Made by a program: the position numbers and the translations under genes. The notes under the pieces were generated by a model. The model was not told the origin of the DNA. It ran no database searches and saw nothing but the letters and a program-made list of their open reading frames with translations. A DNA stretch of 64,000 nucleotides from AP-15 sp963732095 (GTDB lineage Bacteria > Pseudomonadota > Alphaproteobacteria > ATCC43930 > CGMCC-115725), in NCBI GenBank assembly GCA_963732095.1, contig CAVSZA010000050.1, positions 27,429-91,428 of the forward strand. Reading direction: 5' to 3'. Of this stretch, positions 34,658-43,856 are shown in pieces; within the stretch, counting starts at the first letter, position 1; each line of letters begins with the position of its first letter.

Positions 34658-34852
34658 AGCCAGAGGAGCCCCGCAGATCCCGCAAGCATCGTGGCTGCGT
34701 TCCGCGAGGGGTTGAAAGAGAACTGCTACGTCGAGGGGCAGAATGTCGCAATCGAATCTCGCTTTCCCGAAGGACAAATTGACCGACTGCCGGCCATGGC
34801 GAGTGAATTGGTTCGGACACGGCGTGAGCGTTTTCGTGGCGACCGCGAATGA
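34658..34852 (+). pseudogene. ABC substrate-binding protein (PF04392 type), short fragment
   Basis: The plus strand reads ASIVAAFREGLKENCYVEGQ, NVAIESRFPEGQIDRLPAMA and SELVRT, matching the family with the VEGQNVAIEYRWAEGQ motif. Only about 55 of ~320 residues remain, ended by TGA at 34850. Confidence 0.8.
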
Positions 34853-34884
34853 GGGCACCCCACGCGTATGATTTAGTGTGCTCA

Positions 34885-35540
34885 CGCCGTTTCGACCGTG
34901 GCATCTTATCGAACCCCATGCGCTCAACTAAGACCATGCTGCGGCCGCGATGAAGATGCGGCAGCGATGCCGTCCTGCATGGGGTCGCTCAGTAGAAGCG
35001 GCGCGCAGAGCTGCGCCGCCGGTCTCGAACCACACAGCACGTCGGTGCAACCGAATTTCACTGTGAGCCCACCAGCCTTCGCTGTGGCAGGAATGCTTCT
35101 GATAGCGCCGGCCACCGCCGACACCTTTGTCACTGAACTGCCCCTCGAAGACGCCGGTAGTCAGCGGCTGCTCTACGTCGCTCGCGCGAACCCGCGCGCC
35201 GCCCTGGTCATGTTTCCCGGCGGCACTGGCATGGTCGAGATCGGCAATGACGGCTCGATCCGCCGAATGGGCGAAACTTTTCTGTTGCGAACCCTGCCGC
35301 TATGGCTGGGGCAGGGCTTCGCTGTCGCTGTTCTCTCCCCGCCAAACGGCATGTCGTTGTTCGGCTACCGCCTACCCCGGCCTATGCTGCGACGATCGGG
35401 CAGGCGGTCGATTTCGTCCACAGCCGCGCCAACGTCCCGGTCTGGCTTGCGAGGTTACGACAATTCCCGCGATCTTATCGCCGAGACGGGCGCCGCCGCC
35501 GACTGCGGCGGTCGAGCCCTGGCCGCGCCCACAAGTTAAT
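34885..35540 (+). pseudogene. Alpha/beta hydrolase gene, frameshifted and partly inverted
   Basis: The plus strand encodes a secretory-type N-terminus ending IAPATADTF, then LYVARANPRAALVMFPGGTG, LRTLPLWLGQGFAVAVLSPP, and after a frame change near 35370 AATIGQAVDFVHSRANVPVW. There the coherent sequence stops. The next expected block, GQGSTAAVGGGARLGDKIAG with IVVTS, is found on the minus strand between about 35451 and 35536, as if this segment had been flipped. The gene cannot make the hydrolase. Confidence 0.6.
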
Positions 35541-35650
35541 CCGACAATTCCCGGCACGCTGATCAGATAGCATGGCGTGGCCTTCCGGAACGAAGCCTTG
35601 CTCTTGAGGGTTGAAACCGTGTGAGTGGCAAACCGGGGAGTTGATTTGCG

Positions 35651-36133
35651 ATGGCTGAGCTTGACAAAGAAAGAACCGTTTATCTGCTGAACCGCATTCT
35701 AGAATCAGAGCTGGCCGGACTGGTCAGATACACTCATTATTCGCTCCTTGTGTTCGGACACAATCGAATTCCCATTGTGTCGTGGATGCGCGAACAGGCA
35801 GCCGAGTCGCTGACCCATGCCCAGCAGGCAGGGGAAATGATCACCATGCTCGGTGAATATCCATCTTTGACAATCGGCCCCCTGCTTGACAGCTATCGCC
35901 ACGACGTCGACGCAATTATGCGGGAGTCGCTGGAAAGCGAAGCGAAAGCGCTCGCCCTTTACCGCGAACTGCTCGAATGCGCTGAAGGACACTCGGTCGT
36001 TATCGAGGAGTATGCCCGGCAGATGGTCTATGCCGAGGAGCTTCACGCAAGCGAAGTCGACAAGATGCTCCGCAAACCTGGCGAGGTTACCGCCTTTCGT
36101 CCCATCGACCATCTACCTGGGAACCGCGCATGA
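35651..36133 (+). CDS. Bacterioferritin-like ferritin-fold protein
   Basis: A 160-residue four-helix protein resembling bacterioferritins: YLLNRILESELAGLVRYTHY, WMREQAAESLTHAQQAGEMI, LESEAKALALYRELLECAEG and QMVYAEELHASEVDKMLRKP carry the paired acidic/histidine positions expected of a di-iron site. It may store iron or protect against peroxide in the cytoplasm. GGGGAG lies 11 bases before ATG 35651. It stands alone between two pseudogenes. Confidence 0.85.
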   Translation: MAELDKERTVYLLNRILESELAGLVRYTHYSLLVFGHNRIPIVSWMREQAAESLTHAQQAGEMITMLGEYPSLTIGPLLDSYRHDVDAIMRESLESEAKALALYRELLECAEGHSVVIEEYARQMVYAEELHASEVDKMLRKPGEVTAFRPIDHLPGNRA

Positions 36134-36141
36134 GGGAAAAA

Positions 36142-36451
36142 AGCTGAGTTAGCCGGTATCCGTCCGCGCCCAGCGGCAAACCGCACGAGATGTTTTTCTG
36201 CGGCAAATGCATGACCCGCCTCTGGAGCAAATCCCACGCAGCGCCCGGCAACGCGCTATTCGTCAGGGTCGGCACCTTGGATCATCCGGAACGGGTCGAG
36301 CCCGATGTCCACATCTTCACCAGAAGCAAACTGACGTGGTTCGAACTGCCGCCGGGACAAGCCCGCGTTGGAGGCGTTCTACAAGATCCCGGAGGTCTGG
36401 CCGGCCGCCAGTCAGGAACGGCTGCGTCGCAACATTGCCGGCGAGAGCTGA
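36142..36451 (+). pseudogene. GFA-family (glutathione-dependent formaldehyde-activating-like) enzyme fragment
   Basis: The residues GKPHEMFFCGKCMTRLWSKS with the second zinc CxxC, FVRVGTLDHPERVEPDVHIF and KLTWFELPPG match the C-terminal half of GFA proteins. A frame change near 36360 separates the natural end FYKIPEVWPAASQERLRRNI. The N-terminal zinc-binding half is missing. Confidence 0.8.
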
Positions 36452-36513
36452 CGATCCCGCCTAGTTTTTGGACCATTCCGATTGGCGACTCCGACCAATG
36501 CTCGGATGATCAA

Positions 36514-36575
36514 TCCTGCCGCACCGGCGAAAGCCGGTGCCCATGGCAGAACTGGATCCCGGCCTTCGGGGGGCC
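36514..36575. repeat. Dispersed repeat with CCGGCGAAAGCCGG hairpin
   Basis: CTGCCGCACCGGCGAAAGCC followed by GGTGCCCATGGCAG and CTGGATCCCGGCCTTCGGGG is a common alphaproteobacterial intergenic palindrome. Its GCGAAAGC core resembles the short palindromic elements found in the transposases. It lies downstream of the haem/propeller gene. Confidence 0.75.
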
Positions 36576-36607
36576 ATTGCATTGCATCATCCGGCTGCAT
36601 CTGAACG

Positions 36608-38768
36608 CTAATTGGCGAGCGGGTCCGGGCGCAATTGGAAGCGCACGACTTTGGGCATTGTCCCTTTGCCGGTTTCGAGGTGGAACATCGTCCGGGTGCC
36701 GTAGGTCGTCCACAATGCCCGGCCTTTCCAGCCGGCGTTCGGGTCGTCGATACGGCCATCCATCCCCTTGGTGAAATAGTCGTTCACATAGGGGACGCGC
36801 AGGGTCACGAACTTCCCATCGACGAGGGCCAGCAAGGCACTGTTGAGGTTGCCGGTGGCGATCGGCACGTCTTTGCCGAGCTCCAATGTGTTGTGCTGAT
36901 CGACCCAGGTGTAATAGCTCGAACTCGGCGCTGCCGGGGTCGCTGACTGTCTTGAATTGCGGCCCGGGGAACGGGTAAAGCGTCCATCCCTCGGGGCAGT
37001 GCTTGCCGGTTGCGGTCGGGCCGTTCAACACCTTGCATTTGCTGCGGTCGAAGCTCGCCAGATGGCCGCTCGCCAGCGACGCCCAGAACACCCCTTTGCT
37101 GTCGATGTCGCCGCCGCGCGGGCCGTATCCGGGCATTGGCGGCTCATAGATTTCGGTCAACGCCGTGTGGGTCGGATCGGGTCCCGGGTTCACCCGAACC
37201 ACATAGCCCGGGTATCCGAGCGAGGTTCCCCAGATCGTGCCGTCCACCGGATTGACGGAAACCGAATAGAGGCCGGCGACGACGCGCTTGTCCTTGGTCG
37301 GGTCGACCGGCTGGTTCGGCTCGACATAATCGTCCCGCTTGCCGTTGCCGTTGGTGTCGAGGATGAACGGCGACCAGCCCTGCGATTTCTGTTCGTCCCC
37401 GGTCTCCTCGAACATCTTGCGGTTGAGCCAGCCGACTACCGGCGTCTGCGGGCCGCCGGCGCTGGTCCACAACGTCTGGTTGGCGTCGGTCGCAAAGTTC
37501 AGATGGTGGGTCGGGAAGCAGGTACTAATCAGTGTAAATTTGCCGCTCGCCGGGTCATACATCGACAGGTGGCGATTGGATTCTTGAAGCGGGAAGACCT
37601 GCGCCGATGGATGGCTCGATCCCTGCTTGCAGAAATCCGGGTTTGCCGGGGAGCGCACCCTCGCGGTGAACCAGACCCGGCCCTTTTCGTCCATCATCGG
37701 GTTGTGCGTGACGGTCTCGCTGTCCCAAATGGGGTCGGCGCCCCAATAGGGCGACGGCTCCATCGGCGCGGTCTTCGTGGTAGGCGTGTTCGGATCGCGC
37801 ACCGGATGTTTGATCTCACTGACCGAATTGTGCGCCGGATCGAGCACCGGCAGATAGTCGGTGCTCTCCTCGGTCGTGCCGTAAAGCTTGCCGTTGGCAT
37901 TGACGGTTGGATTGCGCCGGTCTGTCGGAGTGAGGTCGTGGAGGTAGGCTGTCTCGCGGCTCCAGTCCCACAGTGTCAGCACGATGTTGCGCTCGACCCC
38001 CTGCGGCCGCGCCGGTTGCGAAAACGGCAATTCGCCCTTGGCGATCCGATCGGTCCAGTCGCCGAAGTATTGGAATGCCAGCTGCGGGTCGAGGCGGCTG
38101 ATCGTGCTGACCATGTTGTTCTCCGCCTGACCGGACTGGATACGCCGCGCCCATGCGTCTGCCGAGGTGTCGAAATGCCCGAGCGCCGCGGGGATCGCGC
38201 GTGTGCCGGGAGTGCCGATCCCGTGACAGGCGATGCAGCCCGTTGTCTTTATAATATTCAACCATGCCGTATGACTTTTGATGTTTTCCGGCATGTTCTC
38301 GTCGCGGTTCGGACCGGAAAAGTTATTCTCGTCCGGGATGTTCAGCATCGAATACCAATAGATCGCCGGATAATATTGCGCAGCGGCCGCCGCATTCGGC
38401 GCCGGGACCGCCTGCAAATCGACGATCTTCCCCGGCTTCGTCACGACCCTGGGCGAGTCGATGAGCCCGTAGCCGCGCACCCACACATCGTAATTGGCTT
38501 GAGGGAGGTCCGGAATGACGTAGCGTCCCTGATCGTCGGTGACGACGATTTTGGTGAATGGCGTTGGAAGCCCGTTGGTCTCGGCAATCACCCAGACGCC
38601 GGCTTCGGGCCCGTTTTTGCCGGTGACCGCCCCGCCCAGATCATGCTCGCCAATGCGTATCGCGGACTGCGGGGTCTGCTGCGCGCTGAGCCGTGTCGGT
38701 GCGGCGGCGAGCAGCGCAGCGACGCCGATCGTACAAGCTGTCCGCAGGAAATGGGTCTGCGTCCTCAT
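36608..38768 (-). pseudogene. Exported carboxypeptidase-regulatory-domain / single-haem / propeller protein, frameshifted near its end
   Basis: ATG 38768 follows GGGAGGA. The product starts with a Sec signal (ACTIGVAALLAAAPTRLSAQ), then a carboxypeptidase-regulatory-like beta domain (GPEAGVWVIAE, YVIPDLPQANYDVWVRGYGL), a c-type haem motif CIACH near residue 180, and a long streptogramin-lyase-like propeller (LYSVSVNPVDGTIWGTSLGY). One extra base near 36921 diverts the frame before SSYYTWVDQHNT; the correct ending RFQLRPDPLAN is intact in the other frame. Only about 100 C-terminal residues are affected, so this could be a sequencing error or a recent inactivation. Confidence 0.78.
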
Positions 38769-38962
38769 CACACGTCCTCCCACATCTGGCGAAGCTTTGC
38801 ACGCGGTCGAAACTGGCGCAACGGTATCTATGGGGGACATGGATCGGCTCCGAGAGTCATCGAATTTCCGACGATCAGGCGCGCCCGATTGGTATTTGTC
38901 GCAACTCATCCCTATGCTTATGATCAGCAAACGATAGTTCTTTCGCGAACGGATGACGGCAG

Positions 38963-40492
38963 GTGAGGAGCGAGGCGCGGGCGCCGGTTGTAAACCGGGG
39001 CATGATCACGGCGTCGATCATGCTGGCGACGATCATGCAGGGTGTCGACAACACGATCGCCAATGTCGCCTTGCCGCACATTCAGGGCAGCCTCTCGGCA
39101 GCCCAGGATCAGGTCTCGTGGGTGCTGACCTCCTATATCGTCGCCGTGGCGATCATGACGCCGCTGACCGGCTGGCTCGCCGGGCGTCTCGGCATCAAAT
39201 ATGTTTTTCTGTTCTCGGTGGCGGGGTTCACCCTCGCCTCGGCTTTGTGCGGCAGCGCCACCAGCCTGACCCAACTGGTGATCTACCGCCTGCTGCAAGG
39301 CGCGTGCGGCGCTGGGCTCGTCCCGCTCTCGCAATCGGTGCTGATGCAGATCAACCCGCCGGAGCGGCACGGGCAGGCGATCGCGATCTGGGGCATGGGG
39401 GTGATGCTGGGGCCGATCTTCGGCCCGATGCTGGGTGGCTGGCTGACCCAAGATTACAGCTGGCGTTGGATCTTTTACATCAACCTGCCGGTCGGCGTGA
39501 TCGCCAGCCTCGGCATCCTGGTCTTCATCCGCGAGACCCGCCACACCCACCGCGAGGCCTTCGACTTCTTCGGCTTTGTGACCTTGAGCATCGCGATCGG
39601 CGCGTTGCAGATGATGCTCGACCGCGGCGAGCTGAAAGACTGGTTCAACTCTACCGAGATTTGGGTCGAGGCGATCGTTTCGGGCGTGTCTTTCTACCTG
39701 TTCATCGTGCATACCGCCACAGCCAGCGATCATTCCTTCATCAATCTCGACCTGTTGAAGAGCCCCAACTTCATGGCCGGCACGGTCCTGATGTTTTTTG
39801 TCGGCGGCATCCTCAGTGGCACCTTGGCGCTGTTGCCGACGATGCTGCAGTCCCTGATGAATTACCCGGTATTTACAACCGGGCTAGTCACCGCTCCGCG
39901 CGGCGTCGGCACGATGATCGCGATGTTCCTCGTCGGGCGGATGATCAACCGAGTCGACAATCGGATGCTGATCCTGACCGGGTTCCTGCTGACGGTGATC
40001 TCGCTATGGCAGATGACGGGGTTTTCACTGCAGATGGGGATGGCGCCGGTGATCGTGTCGGGGGTGCTGCAAGGCTTCGGGCTCGGCTGCACCTTTGTGC
40101 CTTTGAATACGATGGCGCTGTCGAGCCTGCCGCGGCACATCCTGACTCAGGGGACCGCGATGCGCAGCTTGATGCGCAACCTCGGGGGCAGCATCGGCAT
40201 CTCGATCCTCGAGGCGCTGTTGATCCAGAACACGCAAGTTGTGCATTCGCGCCTGATCGAGAACCTGCGGCCGGACAATCCGCTCGCCCAAGTGCCCCTG
40301 TTGGCGCCGCCGTTCAGCCTCACCACACCTTCGGGAATTGCCGCACTCAACGCCGAGGTGACCCGGCAGGCCGCGATGGTGGCCTATATCAACGATTACG
40401 CGCTGATGATGATCATCGTGCTTCTGCTGATCCCACTATTGCTGCTGGTCCGGCGGCCGCGCCCGGCGCTGCGGCCCGAGGTGGCCCGTTAG
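38963..40492 (+). CDS. DHA2-family multidrug efflux permease (EmrB-like)
   Basis: A 509-residue, 14-helix major facilitator: MQGVDNTIANVALPHIQGSL, LTGWLAGRLGIKYVFLF, RLLQGACGAGLVPLSQSVLM, LGPIFGPMLGGWLTQDYSWR, TQGTAMRSLMRNLGGSIGIS and the conserved end DNPLAQVPLL / TPSGIAALNAEVTRQAAMVA. The start is GTG 38963; a longer frame from 38953 is out of phase and encodes a shadow. It is followed by marR, emrA-like and a second emrB-like gene. EmrB pumps export hydrophobic drugs through an EmrA adaptor and an outer-membrane channel. Confidence 0.93.
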   Translation: MRSEARAPVVNRGMITASIMLATIMQGVDNTIANVALPHIQGSLSAAQDQVSWVLTSYIVAVAIMTPLTGWLAGRLGIKYVFLFSVAGFTLASALCGSATSLTQLVIYRLLQGACGAGLVPLSQSVLMQINPPERHGQAIAIWGMGVMLGPIFGPMLGGWLTQDYSWRWIFYINLPVGVIASLGILVFIRETRHTHREAFDFFGFVTLSIAIGALQMMLDRGELKDWFNSTEIWVEAIVSGVSFYLFIVHTATASDHSFINLDLLKSPNFMAGTVLMFFVGGILSGTLALLPTMLQSLMNYPVFTTGLVTAPRGVGTMIAMFLVGRMINRVDNRMLILTGFLLTVISLWQMTGFSLQMGMAPVIVSGVLQGFGLGCTFVPLNTMALSSLPRHILTQGTAMRSLMRNLGGSIGISILEALLIQNTQVVHSRLIENLRPDNPLAQVPLLAPPFSLTTPSGIAALNAEVTRQAAMVAYINDYALMMIIVLLLIPLLLLVRRPRPALRPEVAR

Positions 40493-40605
40493 CCGGACGA
40501 GCCATCGAATCCGCGACTACCTGCCGCGCGATTTCAATCGCGGCCGTGCTGGCAAATTTTGATATCATTGCTTATTATCACCGTTGGATAGTTGTTGGTA
40601 CAGTC

Positions 40606-41136
40606 ATGATCATGGACCTCGACCGCAGCTTTGGTTTTCTCGTTCACGACGTCGCCCGTTTGTTCGGGCGCCGGTTCAATCAGCGGGCGCTGCTTTTTCT
40701 CGGACTTACTCGCGCCCAGTGCAAGGTTCTGGGGTACCTCGCGCGCAACGAGGGGATCAATCAGGCCGGCCTCGCCGACCTGCTCGAAATCAAGCCAATG
40801 ACCTTGGTGCGGCAGATCGACCGCATGGAAGAAGACGGTTGGATCGAGCGGCAGCCGCAGCCTGGCGACCGGCGCGCCCGCCGCCTCGTTCTGACCGACA
40901 AGGCCCGACCGATCCTGGCGCGCATTCTGGACCTCTCGAACGAGATCCGCGCCGAGTCCTTTGCCGGCCTTTCCAAAGACGAGGGAAAGCAGCTGATCGA
41001 ACTTTTGCGGCGGGTGCATGGCAATCTTTCGGAGCGCGTGCTGCCGCTGTCGGCGGACTTCGACGATCTCGATGAGGCAGCCGAGCGCGAGCCGAGTGCC
41101 AACGTGGAGTTGTCGCCCGTCGGAGGCCATCATTGA
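40606..41136 (+). CDS. MarR-family transcription regulator
   Basis: A 176-residue winged-helix regulator: LTRAQCKVLGYLARNEGINQ, LADLLEIKPMTLVRQIDRME (recognition helix), EDGWIERQPQPGDRRARRLV (wing with DxR motif). The C-terminus is longer than usual and acidic. ATG 40606 or 40612 are both possible. The 113-bp AT-rich region upstream is the likely site of its own operator. It overlaps the following emrA-like gene, so regulator and pump are made together; MarR repressors of this layout typically respond to the exported drug. Confidence 0.92.
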   Translation: MIMDLDRSFGFLVHDVARLFGRRFNQRALLFLGLTRAQCKVLGYLARNEGINQAGLADLLEIKPMTLVRQIDRMEEDGWIERQPQPGDRRARRLVLTDKARPILARILDLSNEIRAESFAGLSKDEGKQLIELLRRVHGNLSERVLPLSADFDDLDEAAEREPSANVELSPVGGHH

Positions 41137-42302
41137 CCACTTCCGCCGATAGCGACACGCCGGCGATCGGGGCGCTGCGGGCGCCGCTCGAGGGCCGCTC
41201 CGCGGCTCTCGTCCGGCGCCGCCCCTTACGTCAGAGATTGCGGCTGCCGTTGATGCTCGCGGGGCCGATCCTCGTTCTGCTCGCGGCTGGCTATTGGTAC
41301 CTGACCGGCGGGCGCTACGTGTCGACCGACGACGCCTATGTACAGGCAGCGCGAGTTGCGATCAGCACCGATATTTCCGGCCGGGTCGTCGAAATCGACG
41401 TCAAGGACAATCAGAAGGTTAACGCAGGTCAGCTGCTATTTCGGCTTGACCCGCGCCCATTCCAGATCGCGGTGGATGAAGCCAAAGCGCAGCTCGCCAC
41501 GGTGCGGTTCCAGATTCACGCGATGAAGGCGACCTACCACCAGAAACGGGCGGATGCCAGAGCCGCGGAGGCCACTTCGGACTATCAGCAGCACGAGTTC
41601 GAGCGGCAGCAGCGGCTGGTCACTTCTGGCACGGCCTCCCAGCAGCAATTCGATCAGGCCAGGCAGACCTATGAAACGGGGCGCGCGCAGCTCGCGTCGA
41701 AGCAGCAGGATGTCGCCGTTGCCCTCGCCAACATCGGTGGTGACCCTGATATCCCCCTCGAGCAACACCCGGTGGTGCAGCACGCACAAGCCGCGCTCGA
41801 CCGCGCCGAGCTCAATCTTTCCTATACGGAAATCCGCGCGCCCGAGAACGGGATCGTCACCAAGGTCGACCAGCTTCAGGTCGGCGATTACGTCAACGCC
41901 TCGACGCCGTTGTTCTCGCTTATGTCGACGGAACACGTTTGGGTGGAGGCCAATTTCAAGGAGACCGAGCTTACCCACATGCGGCCCGGCCAGGAGGCAA
42001 CGGTCGAGGTCGATACCTACCCCGATGTTGAGTTTCACGCCAAGGTCGAGAGCCTCAGCCCCGGCACCGGGCTGACCTTCTCGCTGCTCCCGGCCGAGAA
42101 TGCGACCGGCAATTGGGTGAAGGTCGTCCAGCGTCTGCCGGTGCGCCTCAGCCTCGATCATCTCGACCACAATGTGCCATTGCAGTCCGGGCTCAGCGCG
42201 ACGGTCGAGGTCGACACTCGTCATCGCCGGCCATGGCTCGAACAGGTCCAGGGCATGTTCGCCTGGCTTACCGGCCCGACGACACGAGCCGCGGAGCGAT
42301 GA
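41133..42302 (+). CDS. HlyD/EmrA-family membrane fusion protein
   Basis: A 389-residue periplasmic adaptor. A short cytoplasmic tail is followed by one membrane helix (LPLMLAGPILVLLAAGYWYL), the first lipoyl half (YVSTDDAYVQAARVAISTDI, VKDNQKVNAGQLLFRLDPRP), a coiled-coil hairpin (~residues 110-215), the second lipoyl half (NLSYTEIRAPENGIVTKVDQ) and the beta-barrel domain. TTG 41133 overlaps the TGA of marR and is preceded by CGGAGG. It links an inner-membrane DHA2 pump to an outer-membrane channel not encoded here. Confidence 0.93.
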   Translation: MTTSADSDTPAIGALRAPLEGRSAALVRRRPLRQRLRLPLMLAGPILVLLAAGYWYLTGGRYVSTDDAYVQAARVAISTDISGRVVEIDVKDNQKVNAGQLLFRLDPRPFQIAVDEAKAQLATVRFQIHAMKATYHQKRADARAAEATSDYQQHEFERQQRLVTSGTASQQQFDQARQTYETGRAQLASKQQDVAVALANIGGDPDIPLEQHPVVQHAQAALDRAELNLSYTEIRAPENGIVTKVDQLQVGDYVNASTPLFSLMSTEHVWVEANFKETELTHMRPGQEATVEVDTYPDVEFHAKVESLSPGTGLTFSLLPAENATGNWVKVVQRLPVRLSLDHLDHNVPLQSGLSATVEVDTRHRRPWLEQVQGMFAWLTGPTTRAAER

Positions 42303-43828
42303 CGGATGAGACGCGCGCCCCGGTCGCGAACCGGGGCGCAATCACCGTCTCGATCATGTTGGCGACCTTCATGCAGGGGGTCGACACGACGATCGCCAAT
42401 GTCGCGCTGCCGCACATGCAAGGCAGCTTTTCCGCCGCACAGGATCAGATCTCCTGGGTCGTGACCTCTTACATTGTCGCCGCGGCGATCATGACCCCTT
42501 TGACGGGCTGGCTCGCCGGGCGCTTTGGCATCAAATACGTCTTCTTCATCTCGGTCGCCGGGTTCACGGTGGCTTCGGCCTTGTGCGGCGTGGCAACGAG
42601 CCTTGCCCAAATGGTGATCTATCGGCTGCTGCAGGGTATCTGCGGGGCGGCGCTCGTCCCGCTGTCACAATCGGTGCTGCTGCAGATCAACCCGCCTCAC
42701 CGTCATGCCCAGGCGATGTCGGTCTGGGGCATGGGCGTCATATTGGGCCCGATTATCGGCCCGGCGCTCGGCGGCTGGCTGACCGACCAGTACGACTGGC
42801 GATGGGTGTTCTTCATCAACGTGCCGGCGGGGGTTCTCGCCGCCGCCGGCATCCTGATCTTCATCCGCGAGACGCGTCACGGCCGCCGCGAGGGGTTCGA
42901 CTTCTTTGGCTTTGCCACATTGAGCTTGGCGATCGGTGCCTTACAGATGCTGCTCGACCGCGGCGAGCTCAAGGATTGGTTCGGCTCGCCCGAGATCTGT
43001 GTCGAGGCGGCGATCTCCGGGCTCGCACTTTACCTATTCATCGTGCACACCGCGACGGCAAGCGAGCGGTCATTCCTCAACCGTGATCTGTTGAAGGACA
43101 CCAACTGCATCATCGGCACGGTAATGATGTTCCTCATCGGCATCCCGCTTTACGGGACCATGACCTTATTGCCGACGATGCTGCAGGATTTGCTGAACTA
43201 CCCGGTCATGACGACCGGGCTGGTGACCGCCCCGCGCGGCGTCGGCACGATGGTCGCCATGATTTTGGTGGCCCGCCTGATTGGTCGGGTGGATATCAGG
43301 CTGGTCATCCTGACAGGTCTTCTGGTGACCGCGGTCGCAATGTGGGAGATGACCGGCTTCTCGCTCTATATGGGGATGGGCCCCATCATCGTGACGGGCG
43401 TGATGCAGGGTTTTGGATTGGGGTTCGTCTTCACCCCGCTCAGCACGGTAACCTTCTCGACCTTGCCGCGTCAGTTGCTGACTCAAGGCACCGCAATTTT
43501 CAGCCTGATGCGCAACATCGGCGGCAGTGTCGGCATCGCGATCGTCGAAGTGCTGTTGGCCGAGAATACTCAGATCGTCCACTCTCGACTTATGGAGCAT
43601 TTGAGGCCGGACAACCCATTAGCCCAATCGCAGTTGGCCTCACCATACAGCTTGACCGACCCATCGGGCATCGCCGCGCTCAATGCCATGGCGACGCGCC
43701 AAGCCGCGATGGTCGCCTACATCGACAATTTCAAGCTGATGATGATCATGGTTATTGCAGGTGTGCCGCTGGTGCTGCTGTTGCGACGGCCCCGTGCAGT
43801 TGTGCGAGCGGCGGTCGCTGCGGAGTGA
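42299..43828 (+). CDS. DHA2-family multidrug efflux permease (EmrB-like), second copy
   Basis: A 509-residue paralogue of the pump at 38963: MQGVDTTIANVALPHMQGSF, LTGWLAGRFGIKYVFFIS, RLLQGICGAALVPLSQSVLL, RWVFFINVPAGVLAAAG, TQGTAIFSLMRNIGGSVGIA. ATG 42299 overlaps the emrA TGA (ATGA), showing direct translational coupling to the adaptor; this is therefore the more likely EmrA partner. Two complete pumps around one adaptor is unusual and may reflect duplication followed by specialisation. Confidence 0.93.
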   Translation: MTDETRAPVANRGAITVSIMLATFMQGVDTTIANVALPHMQGSFSAAQDQISWVVTSYIVAAAIMTPLTGWLAGRFGIKYVFFISVAGFTVASALCGVATSLAQMVIYRLLQGICGAALVPLSQSVLLQINPPHRHAQAMSVWGMGVILGPIIGPALGGWLTDQYDWRWVFFINVPAGVLAAAGILIFIRETRHGRREGFDFFGFATLSLAIGALQMLLDRGELKDWFGSPEICVEAAISGLALYLFIVHTATASERSFLNRDLLKDTNCIIGTVMMFLIGIPLYGTMTLLPTMLQDLLNYPVMTTGLVTAPRGVGTMVAMILVARLIGRVDIRLVILTGLLVTAVAMWEMTGFSLYMGMGPIIVTGVMQGFGLGFVFTPLSTVTFSTLPRQLLTQGTAIFSLMRNIGGSVGIAIVEVLLAENTQIVHSRLMEHLRPDNPLAQSQLASPYSLTDPSGIAALNAMATRQAAMVAYIDNFKLMMIMVIAGVPLVLLLRRPRAVVRAAVAAE

Positions 43829-43856
43829 TAGCGCTAAGTCATTGTATGGGAGTGGG

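Noticed and set aside
35065..35095. CCAGCCTTCGCTGTGGCAGG in the hydrolase leader resembling the element
   Set aside because: The stem is imperfect and the translation (PPAFAVAG) fits a natural signal peptide; not counted as a copy.
36957..38966. A 669-codon plus-strand open frame antisense to the haem/propeller gene
   Set aside because: Arginine-rich, no motif, and fully opposite a coherent protein with signal peptide and haem motif.
40540..40600. TGATATCA and related AT-rich words upstream of marR as a MarR operator
   Set aside because: Plausible, but the symmetry is weak and no second site supports it; not listed as a feature.
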